Below are positions 35,693 through 47,038 of a stretch of DNA of 64,000 nt, in pieces. Origin of the DNA: Flaccisagitta enflata. Taxonomy: Eukaryota > Chaetognatha > Sagittoidea > Aphragmophora. Position 1 is the first letter of the stretch. Each line of letters opens with the position of its first letter. Made by a program: the position numbers and the translations under genes. The stretch covers positions 48,794,001 through 48,858,000 of the forward strand of contig OZ231127.1 in the NCBI GenBank assembly GCA_965153355.1, written 5' to 3'. Under the pieces are notes generated by a model, which made no database searches, had not been told where the DNA came from, and saw only the letters and a list, made by a program, of their open reading frames with translations.

Positions 35693-36115
35693 TTACACAT
35701 ATTCCGAGCGGGCACTATTTGAGGCGCAATGGCCCAATCCACGCATCTCTATCGCGTTACGGCGCTCACTGTTGGTGGCGTTCCTAAAGGGCACGCCACT
35801 GGCAGCGGGGGTGGCCATGGGGCTGGTGGAGGCGTCGTGGGCCTGATGCGGCCTCAGCAGATTCAACGCAGCCCTAAAGCCAGACTGCAGGGTTGCCAAA
35901 AAACGGTCAACCGCTGCAAGTTTGCGCCTAAGGGCTACGAGAATCGTAGAGGCCAGCATCAGGAACCCAACGACCCCACCCACCGAACCCCACGTCACCG
36001 CGCTCGTGTCCGCGTGTGCGGACGCGATTGTCGCAACGGGAAGGCCGGTGGTGGACTCTTCACCATAGAAGTAGTCCACAACCGAGCTTCCCGTGTACAA
36101 ACTATAGTTTGCCAT
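35693..36115 (-). CDS. putative single-pass membrane protein, 140 aa
   Basis: Not recognised. An ATG with good context (GCTGCCATGG) opens a 140-residue frame. Residues 1-40 are polar with an NYS glycosylation site. Residues about 41-61 (WGSVGGVVGFLMLASTILVAL) form a transmembrane segment followed by RRK, so the N-terminus would be outside. The remainder is basic and Ser/Ala-rich. The stretch is clearly more GC-rich than its surroundings. It lies just downstream of the retroelement pol on the opposite strand. A plus-strand frame overlaps it but encodes a less protein-like, Gly/Arg-rich sequence. It could be a host gene, an antisense accessory ORF of the retroelement, or chance. Confidence 0.45.
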   Translation of the reverse strand: MANYSLYTGSSVVDYFYGEESTTGLPVATIASAHADTSAVTWGSVGGVVGFLMLASTILVALRRKLAAVDRFLATLQSGFRAALNLLRPHQAHDASTSPMATPAASGVPFRNATNSERRNAIEMRGLGHCASNSARSEYV

Positions 36116-37126
36116 GGCAGCTCAAATAGTTATTATATAAATTACTAAATGATCTTAAAAACTAAAGTTGGAAGAAATTGAACCGTTCGGATTAAATTTT
36201 TTAGACGGAGAAGAAATAAGAAGAAAAAAAGAAAGAAAAATGAAGAGAAAAATGTTCCAAAGTCGTTTCCTTTTTTGAGCGAAAAACGATAACGAACCTA
36301 AAAATGAAAAGATGAAACACAGATGGACGGATGAAAATTAGAAGGACCCGGATGATCAAGAATGAATGGTGAATCTGAAGTATAAATGAGTGAGTGAGAT
36401 TGGCCAATCGAGTTATGAATGAAAGGACTGATTGATGAACAAATGATGACTGAACGGAGAGTGAACGATGAGTAAACAAATGAACGAGCAGTCAGTTCAG
36501 ATCTAAGGGGGCGCTTCGTATGAAATAATACAAACAAAAGATAACGATTTTGGTGCAGAAAATGAATGATGAAAGATGAAAAAGAAGAAAAGACCAAATT
36601 GGTCCAAAAAGCAGAAGATCAATCGCGACAAATTGATTCTTAATAACAAAAAAACGCAGCACGTGAAAATTCATACAATCAGATGGTATGAGCAGGCCAT
36701 TGGGGGTTGGTAGGCATGGCAATAAATGCACGTAGTGATTTATGTGTGTTGGTACTGGAAGTGCCATTGATTGTAATGGAAATTTAGTTTCAAATTAAAG
36801 CAGTGGAACTAAATTGTGAATACGAGCAAATTGAGAGAAAATGAAAAATCAGAAAATGACCACTGAATAAAATTCGAATGGACTTTGATCAGGAAAGAGG
36901 AAAAGGGCGATTGAGAGGAAATTTGAGCATGAATTCTGTATTGAAGTTGCATGTGTGCATGAACTATGTCCTTTTGTTGCATGTTTTGTGTGGCATGTTT
37001 ACTGTAATTTAAGCTAAATGGCATGGATTCGATTTTAGTCGAATAGTTACTGTCACTGTCACTGTCGATCACTGTCACTGTCAATTGTTGCTGTCTTTCT
37101 ATTTATTTCTTTTCTTGGTCTTACCT
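36116..37126. other. no recognisable gene
   Basis: AT-rich. A short (TGTCAC)n-like patch is at 37050-37083. A TATATAATAA box lies about 20 bp upstream of the minus-strand ATG at 36115. Confidence 0.5.
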
Positions 37127-37746
37127 TTAGCTCATAGCTATCGAGTACTGACTGTTGCGGCGTTGAGCTATGGGTGTATTGGGTTGAACTGCTGCAGTAT
37201 GCGCGAGGATTTGCATAGTTTGCAGCCGCGCTGCCCATATTTTATATATGTTCAAGACAAGGTCGAGTAACACTAGGGAAACAGAGACGTACTGTAGCAT
37301 TTCGACCTCGTCTGTATTTTCCATCATCTTCCTTTTATAGGGGGTTTCCCTGAATTCCTCATTGACGGGCATACATCTTGTCGTTGTCGTCTTTCCAGAC
37401 CCCGTCTCATAAACAATCAGTTGACAGCTTTTTCCGCTGTCTTTCCTTTAAGTAATAGTAATGAATAATAGTTATTAGTATTAGCATAACAGATTTTTGT
37501 TGCATGTGCTTTGGTAATGTATTAAGCTTCCTCATTTACTAATCTCTTGTTGAATATTGGTTACTAATCATTTGTTAACTTCTTATTTTCCACTTACCTA
37601 TACCCTAGACTTGCCAAGAAGTTCTCAAATTTTTTAAAACAGCGGTCTCTCGGCTGTTCATCTCTCACAAAATCCTCAAGGGTTTCATTGGCGTAAACGA
37701 TGGTTAAGCAAAAAGAGAAAGACGCGAAGATTAAAATTGCCTTCAT
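37127..37746 (-). CDS. two-exon gene for a small secreted or membrane protein, 155 aa
   Basis: Exon 1 is 37746-37598: an ATG followed by a classic signal peptide (MKAILIFASFSFCLTIVYA), then NETLEDF. It ends TATAG|GTAAGTG, a strong splice donor. The intron (37597-37446, 152 nt) ends ACTTAAAG. Exon 2 (37445-37127) continues in phase 2 with no stop, giving RKDSGKSCQLIVYETGSGK, three further Cys/Thr-rich residues blocks, then a hydrophobic segment (YVSVSLVLLDLVLNIYKIW) and a polar tail to TAA. An AATAAA signal lies about 25 nt after the stop. Splicing merges two frames, each otherwise stopped, into one coherent protein, which is why I trust it. The protein is not recognised. It would enter the secretory pathway, probably as a type I membrane protein. 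Confidence 0.6.
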
Positions 37747-38275
37747 TTTCGAATTTGTATTTTTGTAGTGAAAAGATAAGAAAGTACGCTATAGACGGAT
37801 TCACTGTAACGTTTTTTTCTTTCAGGAGAGTGGTAAATGTTCGCGAACTTAAAAGTCGAGATGAATGTTGTTAAGATTTAAGAATGTTTATAAACTTCTA
37901 TCCTCTCAAATGTTTGACTATCTTTTATTGTAAAAGCCGTGACTTATATTCTTAAACTTCGTCGTTCATTTAAAATATGTTTTTGTTCAAATGTTTTTGT
38001 TCCGCATCGGCCCACTTTCTGCGGTTTTAGTTACGCGATTGAAAGGAACGAGAAATATTGTCAATAATCTTACGTTTTTGTGGTTCCATTTTACTGTGGT
38101 GGCCAAATGGCATTTTTGTTTTTTAAAATGACACATTCCTCTGGTAATGGTCATTTGGTCAGAGGGGGGAAAGTTTAGGATAGCCATTAGGCCCTTTTTA
38201 TTAGGCCCGCATTATATCAATTTCTTTCTATACCGCAATCTAATGCAACCACAAATCAGAAACATGAGGGTTACC
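37747..38275. other. no recognisable gene
   Basis: AT-rich, with a good acceptor-like TTTTTTTCTTTCAG at about 37813-37826 on the plus strand but no exon I can support. Confidence 0.45.
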
Positions 38276-38533
38276 TATAAAAGAAGAATTCAAATTAGGT
38301 GCGGCAGTACACCAAAGATATTTGAATTCTTCTATTATTTCATACAGGTAATATCATCGCCCATTTTTGTATATGTGATTTATCTACACTCATTGTCTGT
38401 CATTTTATTATCATTGTCTATCCAGATTATTGTCATCAAAGAGTACACCAAAGATATTTGAATTCTTCTATTATTTCATACAGATACAGAGACCTTTGAA
38501 CCGTTGAACCTGATAGCAAACTGCTATCAGGTT
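38276..38533 (+). promoter_or_regulatory. TATA/initiator leader with exact 42-nt exon-like duplication (locus 2)
   Basis: TATAAAA (38276-38282) is followed about 29 nt later by GCAGTACACC. A 42-nt segment runs from A38306 to G38347, ends TTTCATACAG and is followed by GTAATATC. It recurs exactly at 38442-38483, followed by ATACAGAG. The arms AGAAGAATTCAAAT and ATTTGAATTCTTCT enclose the predicted start. The 94-nt spacer ends CAAAG and contains ATTTTTG. A hairpin AACCTGATAGC/GCTATCAGGTT (38507-38533) closes the locus. Layout matches 27376-27600, but the sequence is only partly similar. Confidence 0.5.
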
Positions 38534-38539
38534 TAACTA

Positions 38540-40137
38540 GTTATTTTGAGTCATTTTTTTGTTGGTTTTGGGAATTATTGGTTGCTTTTAGTCATTTTTG
38601 GTCATTTTGGTTATTTTGGTCATTTTGGTCATTTTTGATCATTTTGGTCATTTTTTATTGTTTTTGGTCATTTTTGGTCATTTTTGGTCATTTTTGGTCA
38701 TTTTTGGGCATTTTTGGGCATTTGTGGGCATTTGTGGGCATTTGTGGTCATATTTGGTCATTTTGGTCATTTTGGTCATTTTGGTCATTTTGGTCATTTT
38801 GGTCATTTTGGTCATTTTGGTCATTTTGGTCATTTTGGTCATTTTTGGTCATTTTTCATCATTTTTGATCATTTTTGGTAATTTTTGGTAATTTTTTGTC
38901 ATTTTTGGTCATTTTGGTCATTTTTGGTCATTTTAGTCATTTTTGATCGTTTTGGTCATTTTGGTCATTTTTAGTCATTTTTTGTCATTTTTGGTCATTT
39001 TGATCATCTTTGGTCATTTTTGGCCATTTTTGGCCATTTTTGGTCATTTTTGGTCATTTTTAGTTAAAATCTGCTGGTTAAAGTCTGCTGGTTAAAGTCT
39101 GCTGGTTAAAGTCTGCTGGGTAAAGTCTGATGGTTTAAATCTGCTGGTTTAAATCTGCTGGTTTAAGTCTGCTGGTTTAAATCTGATGGGTTACGTCTGC
39201 TGGTTAAAGTCTGCTGGTTTAAATCTGCTGGTTTAAGTCTGCTGGTTTAAGTCTGCTGGTTAAAATGTAATGGTTTAAGTCTGCTGGTCTAATGGTTTAA
39301 TTCTGCTGGTTTAAGTCTGCTGGTTAAAATGATATTAAAGATAACTATGGTTTAAGTCTGGTTTAAGTATGGTTAAAGTCTGGTTAAAGTCTGGTTAAAG
39401 TCTGGTTAAAGTCTGGTTAAAGTCTGGTTAAAGTCTGGTTAAAGTCTGGTTTAAGTCTGGTTTAAGTCTGGTTAATGTCTGGTTTACCTCTGGTTTAAGT
39501 CTGGTTCATGTCTGGTTTAAGTCTGGTTTAAGTCTGGTTTACGTCTGGTTTACCTCTGGTTTAAGACTGGTTCATGTCTGCTTTATGTATGGTTTAGGTC
39601 TGGGTTAGGTCTGGTTTAGGTCTGGTGTATGTCTGGTTTTTGTCTGGTTTATTTTTGATTTAGGTCTGATTTAGGTCTGGTTTTGGTCTGGTTTGGGCCT
39701 GGTTTTGGTTTGGTTTAATTCTGGTTTGAGTCTGGTTTGAGTCTAGTTTGATTCTGGTTTGAGCCTGGTTTGAGCCTGGTTTGAGCCTTGTTTAAGTCTG
39801 GTTTAAGTCTGGTTTAAGTCTGGTTTGAGTCTGGTTTGAGTCTGGTTTGAGTCTGGTTTGAGTCTGGTTTGAGTCTGGTTTGAGTCTGGTTTGAGTCTGG
39901 TTTGAGTCTGGCTTATATCTGGCTTATGTCTGGTTTAAGTCTGGCTTATGTCTGATTTAGGTCTGGTTTAATTCTGGTTTGAGTCTGGTTTGAGTCTGGT
40001 TTGAGTCTGGTTTGAGTCTGGTTTGAGTCTGGTTTGGGTCTGGTTTTAGTCTGATTTCCGATAAAAAGATACAATAATGAGTCAGGTCAGTTCAGTTATT
40101 TTTGTCCTGCACGCGACTTATAGGCGTTGGCCTTGTT
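38540..40137 (-). mobile_element. long family 1 element with two minisatellite blocks (right end truncated)
   Basis: Reverse-oriented relative of 49678-51317. From left to right in the window: GTTATTTTGAGTCATTTTTT, a block of GGTCATTTTT units (about 38590-39060), a block of TTAAAGTCTGCTGG units (39065-39340), a block of TCTGGTTTAAG/TCTGGTTTGAG units (39350-40060), and then CCTGCACGCGACTTATAGGC and GTTGGCCTTGTT. The terminal hairpin expected on the left is missing: the element breaks off next to the locus 2 hairpin. Confidence 0.85.
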
Positions 40138-40428
40138 TTTTCCCTTTCCTTGCCTCATGCCTCTTCTCTATCTCTCGTCTCCCCTCTTCTTTTTGGATCA
40201 AAAATACTTTTCTACAACTTCCGCCAAAAATTCAACATTCTTTTTTCTTCTTTTTTTTAACCTATCGTCACAGTTTTTTTCTTTTTTCCTTTACTACCTT
40301 TTTTTCTCGTGTTTTTGCCGCTGTGGGACATCAATTCATCATTTCCCGCTATGCCTCTGAAATCTCTGACTCTCAGGTTCTCTTTCTGTTCGTCGGTCTC
40401 TGTCTCTGTCTCTGTCTCTGTCTGACAG

Positions 40429-40735
<307 letters not shown>

Positions 40736-41095
40736 TATGAATGTACTTCTTTTTGTTAATTTCTACATTTACATTCCGAACCTTTTTTTGGCGTGCGAAT
40801 GATCGTCCTGGATCTGGATGTTAGTCAACTTGTTTGACACTTTGAGTTTATTGCCTTTAATTTTTTTTCTTTTTCATTTTTATTGTTTTTATCTCAGTTT
40901 TTTTTTTCATTCGCAGCGCAGGGCCCGAATTAAGAATTACTCATCGTGCTTGTTAGTGGAGATTAGCAAGTAAACACGACGCAAGGTCCCGTGGATAAAG
41001 AGGAAGTTTTGTCCATTTATCTATGTTGTCAGGTTTTGATTCAGAAGTTGTTCAAATGATACATGAAAGTAGAGAGGTCGAGCCGACTGGTGAAT

Positions 41096-41164
41096 GGGGG
41101 GGGGTGAATGGGGCGGAGGGCGGTGAATGGGGTGGGGGGGGCGGTGAATGGGGTGGGGGGGGGT
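41096..41164 (+). repeat. G-rich minisatellite, potential G-quadruplex
   Basis: Three units of GGTGAATGGGG with GGGGGGGG runs between them. Many G-runs of four or more within 70 bp could stack as a quadruplex on the plus strand. Confidence 0.75.
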
Positions 41165-41289
41165 TCGATGCTCACACATGACATACACAAAGACGCATGT
41201 ACAGAAATGACGCACGCAAGAGTACATGCGCATGCACAAACGGATGCCTGAATAAGAAAAAAGAAAAGATAGAAAGAAACATCCACCTC

Positions 41290-41291
<2 letters not shown>

Positions 41292-41358
<67 letters not shown>

Positions 41359-41746
41359 GAAGAAAAAAAAAATAGAGAGAAAAAAAAGCTATGTTCCCGC
41401 ACGAATTGGAATCAAAGGTGTCCCTGACTGGCGCATTCCATCATCACTCGAAATTCAAACCGTCTTTATGACAAGGCCGTCAGGGGATATGCACACTACA
41501 GGCTACTTTTCCGGGAAAAAAAAGGAGGAGAGAAAGGAAAAAAAAAAAGAAAGGAAAACATACAGGACAATAAGGAGGGGGATGAATGAAGGTATGAAAA
41601 AAAAAAACAACATCAAACAAAACTATGATCGAACAAGGCCAGACGTTGCGCCTGGCGATTTTAATTAGCAAGGATGGACGAATCAAAGGAGAGAGTCTCT
41701 CGTGGAGGTGCGTTAGCGTAACAAAAATGAGAAAAAAACGAAAAAA

Positions 41747-41808
<62 letters not shown>

Positions 41809-42182
41809 AAAAATAGAGAGAAAAAAAAGCTATGTTCCCGCACGAATTGGAATCAAAGGTGTCCCTGACTGGCGCATTCCATCATCACTCGAAATTCAAA
41901 CCGTCTTTATGACAAGGCCGTCAGGGGATATGCACACTCCAGGCTTCTTTTCCGGAAAAAAAGAGGGGAGGAAAGGAAAAAAAAGAAAGGAAAGGAAAGT
42001 AATACAGGACAAAAAGGAGGGGGATGAATGAAGATATGAATAAAAAAAACAACATCAAACAAAACTATGATCGAACAAGGCCAGACGTTGCGCCTGGCGA
42101 TTTTAATTAGCAAGGATGGACGAATCAAAGGAGAGAGTCTCTCGTGGAGGTGCGTTAGCGTAACAAAAATGAGAAAAAAACG

Positions 42183-42213
<31 letters not shown>
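41292..42213. repeat. two-copy tandem duplication, about 440 bp units
   Basis: The unit GCTATGTTCCCGCACGAATT... begins at 41388 and recurs 441 bp later at 41829 with high identity, through CAGACGTTGCGCCTGGCG to GTTAGCGTAACAAAAATGAG. A (GA)n tract lies before, between and after the two units (41292-41353, 41757-41800, 42188-42213), suggesting exchange between GA repeats. Each unit contains an AACAAGGCCAGACGTTGCGC left-end word and a right-end GAGGTGCGTTAGCGTAAC followed by AAAAA, a diverged HINE-like element of about 100 bp. Confidence 0.88.
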
Positions 42214-42215
<2 letters not shown>

Positions 42216-42495
42216 TTGAAAAAATATAGGAATTAACATGTTGATATCCAAAAAGGCCTGTCCATCTGAGGCACATGTTCAAAATAAGCTGTCCGATAAA
42301 CTATTTTGGCTGAAGAAGATAGCAAAAATCGATTTGAATAGTATCCCAATAAAAGATAACCAGATGCCATGAGTAATCATTACAACCGAAAACGAGGATT
42401 AAGAGTCGCTAAGCGTTTTTCATGGGAGAGATAAAACCGTCCCTGATGAAATAGCGGTTCATCCACGCAGTGATTTTAATCGTTCAATCATAGCT

Positions 42496-42696
42496 TTTTT
42501 TAGTCGCGTGCTACGCGACTCTACACCCCGCTTTGTCGGTCCGTTGGTCCGTCGGTCCGTCCGTCCGTCACACTTTACTTTTTTTGGGTTTTTGGGATTT
42601 TTGGCTTCACTGCTCCTGCCAAAATGATCTGGGGACCTCAATTACGGCCCCTGCCCACCCGCACGCGACTGGGGTAGCCGTGTATCCGGCCTTGTT
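42496..42696 (-). mobile_element. family 1 HINE-like element, complete copy
   Basis: In plus orientation: TTTTTAGTCGCGTGCTACGC, GACTCTACACCCCGC, GTCGGTCCGTTGG repeats, ACTTTACTTTTTTTGGG, CTGCTCCTGCC, GGCCCCTGCCCACCCGCACG, CGACTGGGGTAGCCGTGTAT and CCGGCCTTGTT. The hairpin AGTCGCGTGCTACGCGACT is intact and the inner word GCACGCGACT matches it. Confidence 0.9.
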
Positions 42697-43516
<820 letters not shown>

Positions 43517-43692
43517 CAGTTGAGCTTCATTAGAGCGCATTTCAATTCAAGGAATGAATAAAATTATTCTTTATAGTGAAGTTGCCTGATTGTCAGTATA
43601 GAAATGATTACAAAATCTTTCATGGGAGAGTAAGTTGGATGCCTTATAGGCGGGCATGCCTTATTAGCGGTTGCGCTCTAGCTGTGCTCCAC
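43517..43692. mobile_element. short MITE with CAGTTGAGC end, copy 2
   Basis: CAGTTGAGCTTCATTAGAGC at the left and GCGCTCTAGCTGTGCTCCAC at the right, TA on both sides, and interior words shared with 7411-7590 (TTTATAGTGAAG, GCCTTATTAGCGG). Confidence 0.78.
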
Positions 43693-43726
43693 TACTTCTC
43701 TTACCATGGCATCTTTTCCCGACCCC

Positions 43727-43730
<4 letters not shown>

Positions 43731-43816
<86 letters not shown>
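43731..43816. repeat. (CT)n microsatellite
   Basis: Pure CT run followed by CTTCCTCTTTCTC-type pyrimidine sequence to about 43960. Confidence 0.97.
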
Positions 43817-43820
<4 letters not shown>

Positions 43821-43959
43821 TCTTTCTCTTTCTCTCTCTCACTTCCCTTCATTCTCTTTCTAAGTCCCTCTCCATTTTTCTCTCCCCGCCATTACTTCCA
43901 TTTATTCCTTCTTTTCCTTTCCTTTCATTTTTTCTTATTCTTTGTTGAAAGGACCGTTT

Positions 43960-45218
43960 TCTCAGCTTCGTGCAGCCTCAAATGGAAACTTACTCACCTG
44001 GTTTTACTTAATTGTGGTTTCCAACGGAAATTTCAGTTTCAACTTTTGGCGGGGGGAACAAAAGGGAGGTGATAATAACAAAAGGGGGAGGTTTTTTTTG
44101 TTCGTTCCCTCAACCGCAGCCACACTAAAGAGGCTCTATTTTAGACTTAGTGCGAGTCGTACGAGCAACATTCGAGTGCAGACATTCTCTTGGGTTGGGA
44201 TGAGGGGAGCAGCCTGGTCTTGATCTGATTGTATCAGCACCTCCAAGTTTGCTCCGTCTGGGGCAAAAACAGCTGATATCGTGACAAAATTTATCCGCAT
44301 ACACCGAGCATGCGTAGCGGGCCGAGCCGCCGTTCAAATACATTTTTTTCAAAAATATTTTCAACCATGTGGATCTGGAATCCCTTCGGACTGCAGAGAG
44401 ATGCGAGGAATAGTTAGGATGACCGGACAGAAACTAGGAAGTGTATAAACCATTTGTCAAAGCCACCTACAAGCGAACATGCATATGAAAATGCTATAAA
44501 AATACAACCGATTTACAGACCGATTTGGTAAGTGTAAATTCCATTGGATGCGTCGTAAAAAAGAAGAAAATTCAATGGCTATGTATCTATGAAAAACAGT
44601 GGAAATGACCGGAAAGAATATGTTACAAACCGATGAGAAACCACTGGGTTTGCCCGCTAACCACAACTACAAATGGCGTATGACGCATCAGAGAGCAAGG
44701 TGAGTTTAGATCATTGGACGTGCCTCAAATGGCAAGGAGGGTGGGAGTGGAGGCGATTTGATATCTGAAAGGTCATTTCCTTGTCTTTTTAAAGTTTTAA
44801 CCACATAACAGGTGTGCCAATAATTTGATCCTAAACAAAAACAGAAAGAGAGTCCCATCCGGACTCGATCGACTGAACATCAATGGACGGAACGATTGCG
44901 GGATAAGATCATTGGAAGATTAACAGTGATTGACTACTTGACTACAAGATCGCTTCAGATTTACAAGCGAGACTTACTTTTACGTGGGCAGAGCATCTGT
45001 ATGTAGAAAAATATAAAAGCAACTCATATACGACAGAGGAAGAAGCGATAAAAAAAACAAACAAATAAAAGTAGGTTGACTTATATACGTAAAAGAGAAA
45101 AGCAATGCCAATGCAAACAAATAACTGTTATTTAATAACATCTCTAGAAAGGCGTGATTTTTTTCGTCTGTATAAAAAGAGGCAATACAACTGGAAAGCG
45201 AGAGTGACGCACGCAAAG
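43960..45218. other. no recognisable gene
   Basis: No coding region, RNA gene or clear repeat that I can support. Confidence 0.5.
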
Positions 45219-45466
45219 TTTTTTTTAGTCGCGTGCTACGCGACTCTACACCCCGCTTTGTCGGTCCGTTGGTCCATTGGTCCGTTGGTCCGTTGGTCCG
45301 TTGGTCCGTTGGTCCGTCAGTCAGTCCGTCGGTCCGTCGGTCCGTCACACTTTCCTTTTTTTGCGGTCTTTGGCCTTACTGCTCCTGCCCAAGTGATGGA
45401 GTGACCTTAAATATGGCCCCTGCCCACCCGCACGCGACTTGGGTAGCCGTGTTTCCGGCCTTGTTT
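45219..45466 (-). mobile_element. family 1 HINE-like element, complete copy
   Basis: Plus orientation: TTTTTTTTAGTCGCGTGCTA, CGCGACTCTACACCCCGCT, about ten GTTGGTCC/GTCGGTCC units, TTTCCTTTTTTTGCGG, CTGCTCCTGCCC, GGCCCCTGCCCACCCGCACG, CGACTTGGGTAGCCGTGTTT and CCGGCCTTGTT. Nearly the same as 42496-42696 except for the number of GGTCC units. Confidence 0.9.
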
Positions 45467-45620
45467 CGATTCTGCCGGCTTCCCTTCCATCCCCTCCCCC
45501 CCCCCGACTCCCGTTGACGTCAGAAACGATTGTATTTCACTTCAATTATTGACTCGCACCATCACCAACAACTTATCTAAGTTCTGACATCACCACTTAA
45601 ATTCAATTGGCTTTTGCTCT

Positions 45621-45833
45621 TTAGTCGCTTGGTAAGCGACTTTATAAGGGTGTGTCCCTTGGCCCGTACGGAACGCAAAAATTCGGATGACGTAAAATCG
45701 GCTGGGAAAGTGGTCTCTGGGCATGACTGCCCCTGCCCAGCCATGTTGCAGCCCCCGCCTTATCACATGTTGAATTACTAACCCTGCCCTCCCGCAAGCG
45801 ACTACTTATTGGCCGTTTATCCGACCTTGTTTT
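45621..45833 (-). mobile_element. family 1 HINE-like element, AGTCGCTTG variant
   Basis: Plus orientation: TTAGTCGCTTGGTAAGCGAC, TTTATAAGGGTGTG, CTGCCCCTGCCCAGCC, CCTCCCGCAAGCGACTACTT, ATTGGCCGTTTATCCG and ACCTTGTTTT. Both the hairpin and the opposite-end word carry CTT/AAG where the main family has CGT/ACG. Confidence 0.85.
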
Positions 45834-46367
45834 AGTACCATCACCATTTACATGGTAAAACTTTCTTTTTCGTGAATTATGAACCAACGGTGTTCATATT
45901 CCAAACGTTATCGCCAAATGATATCCTAATGCTAATGCAATTATTAAACAAAAAAAGTTGGCTCTCTTCGGTCGGTCCTTCTGTCCATCAGCCCGACGCG
46001 ACGGTCTGTCAGTTCGTCACAAAGTCGCTTTTCGAGGTTTCCGCCCCTGTCCTTCCGACTCTTAAGGTTGTCTAAGCCTTTAAACCAATCGTGTTTGAGG
46101 TCTAAGCATTCAATGTTTTTTTTTTCTTTTCAAATCGTAATTTTTACGACTGGGCTGCTGCTGCTGCTGCTTCTGTGGTCCTATGCTCTTGTGGTCTTGT
46201 GGTCTTTTCGCGCCACGGCGGTTGACACAACCAAGCATACTAGAATCGAGAAAAAGGCGTCTTTTTCATCTTCCTCAAACTCCGCCTACCTTCTGCAACC
46301 AACGACCAAAAATCACCGCGTCTCATTTTCGCAAAGATGAAACTGAAAGACTGAAAAAAGAAAAAAG

Positions 46368-46370
<3 letters not shown>
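45834..46370. other. no recognisable gene
   Basis: A weak GGTCGGTCCTTCTGTCC-type patch near 45970 may be a further degraded element. A short GCT repeat sits at 46150-46172. Confidence 0.45.
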
Positions 46371-46432
<62 letters not shown>

Positions 46433-46776
46433 ATGTCAGAGACTGAGAGAGAGACATGCTGAGTCACAGACAGACAGATAAACAGTTGCAAAGACAATCT
46501 GAGCGGATGCAGATAGGGCGGTGGAGGGGGATAGGGGAAAGGGGGTAGGGCCGTAGGGGTAAGGGGAGGGCAAAGGACTCAAGGGAACTTAACTTAATAA
46601 AAAAAAAGAAAGAAAAAATACTGGTGGTGGTTTTTATATCAATTGTTGACTTTGTTGTTTACTCTGGTTGTTTGCCAGGCGTTGTTTACTTTTAGCTATT
46701 GACTTTCAAAAGGTCTCTGTCATTGTCATTTAAGATTCAAAACTCGCGAATGGAAAGGATTTGAATTTCATGCAAA

Positions 46777-46866
<90 letters not shown>
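46371..46866. repeat. (GA)n and (CT)n microsatellites
   Basis: (GA)n at about 46371-46430 and (CT)n at about 46779-46866, with a G-rich GGGGAAAGGGGGTAGGG patch between them (46530-46570). Confidence 0.96.
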
Positions 46867-46869
<3 letters not shown>

Positions 46870-47038
46870 CTCTCGGTCTATTGTTCCATCAGATTTTCTT
46901 TATCCATTCCGTTGATATTTGCGGTCAAAACTTCTCTCTGATGAAAACAATCATAGAAATGAATGAAATGAATGAAAAAAAAGAAGACAGACGTTAAAAA
47001 GAAATAAACACGCGACAACTTTTAATCCTTCCACAAGA

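Noticed and set aside
36201-36767. Minus-strand frames of about 90-100 aa
   Set aside because: Low-complexity AT-rich translations with no domain, start context or splice support.
37127-37372. Single-exon 81-aa frame at this position
   Set aside because: Replaced by the spliced two-exon model, which adds a signal peptide and an in-phase junction.
38590-40060. CRISPR-like array of regularly spaced repeats
   Set aside because: Repeat units are directly tandem without unique spacers, and the DNA is animal. This is a minisatellite.
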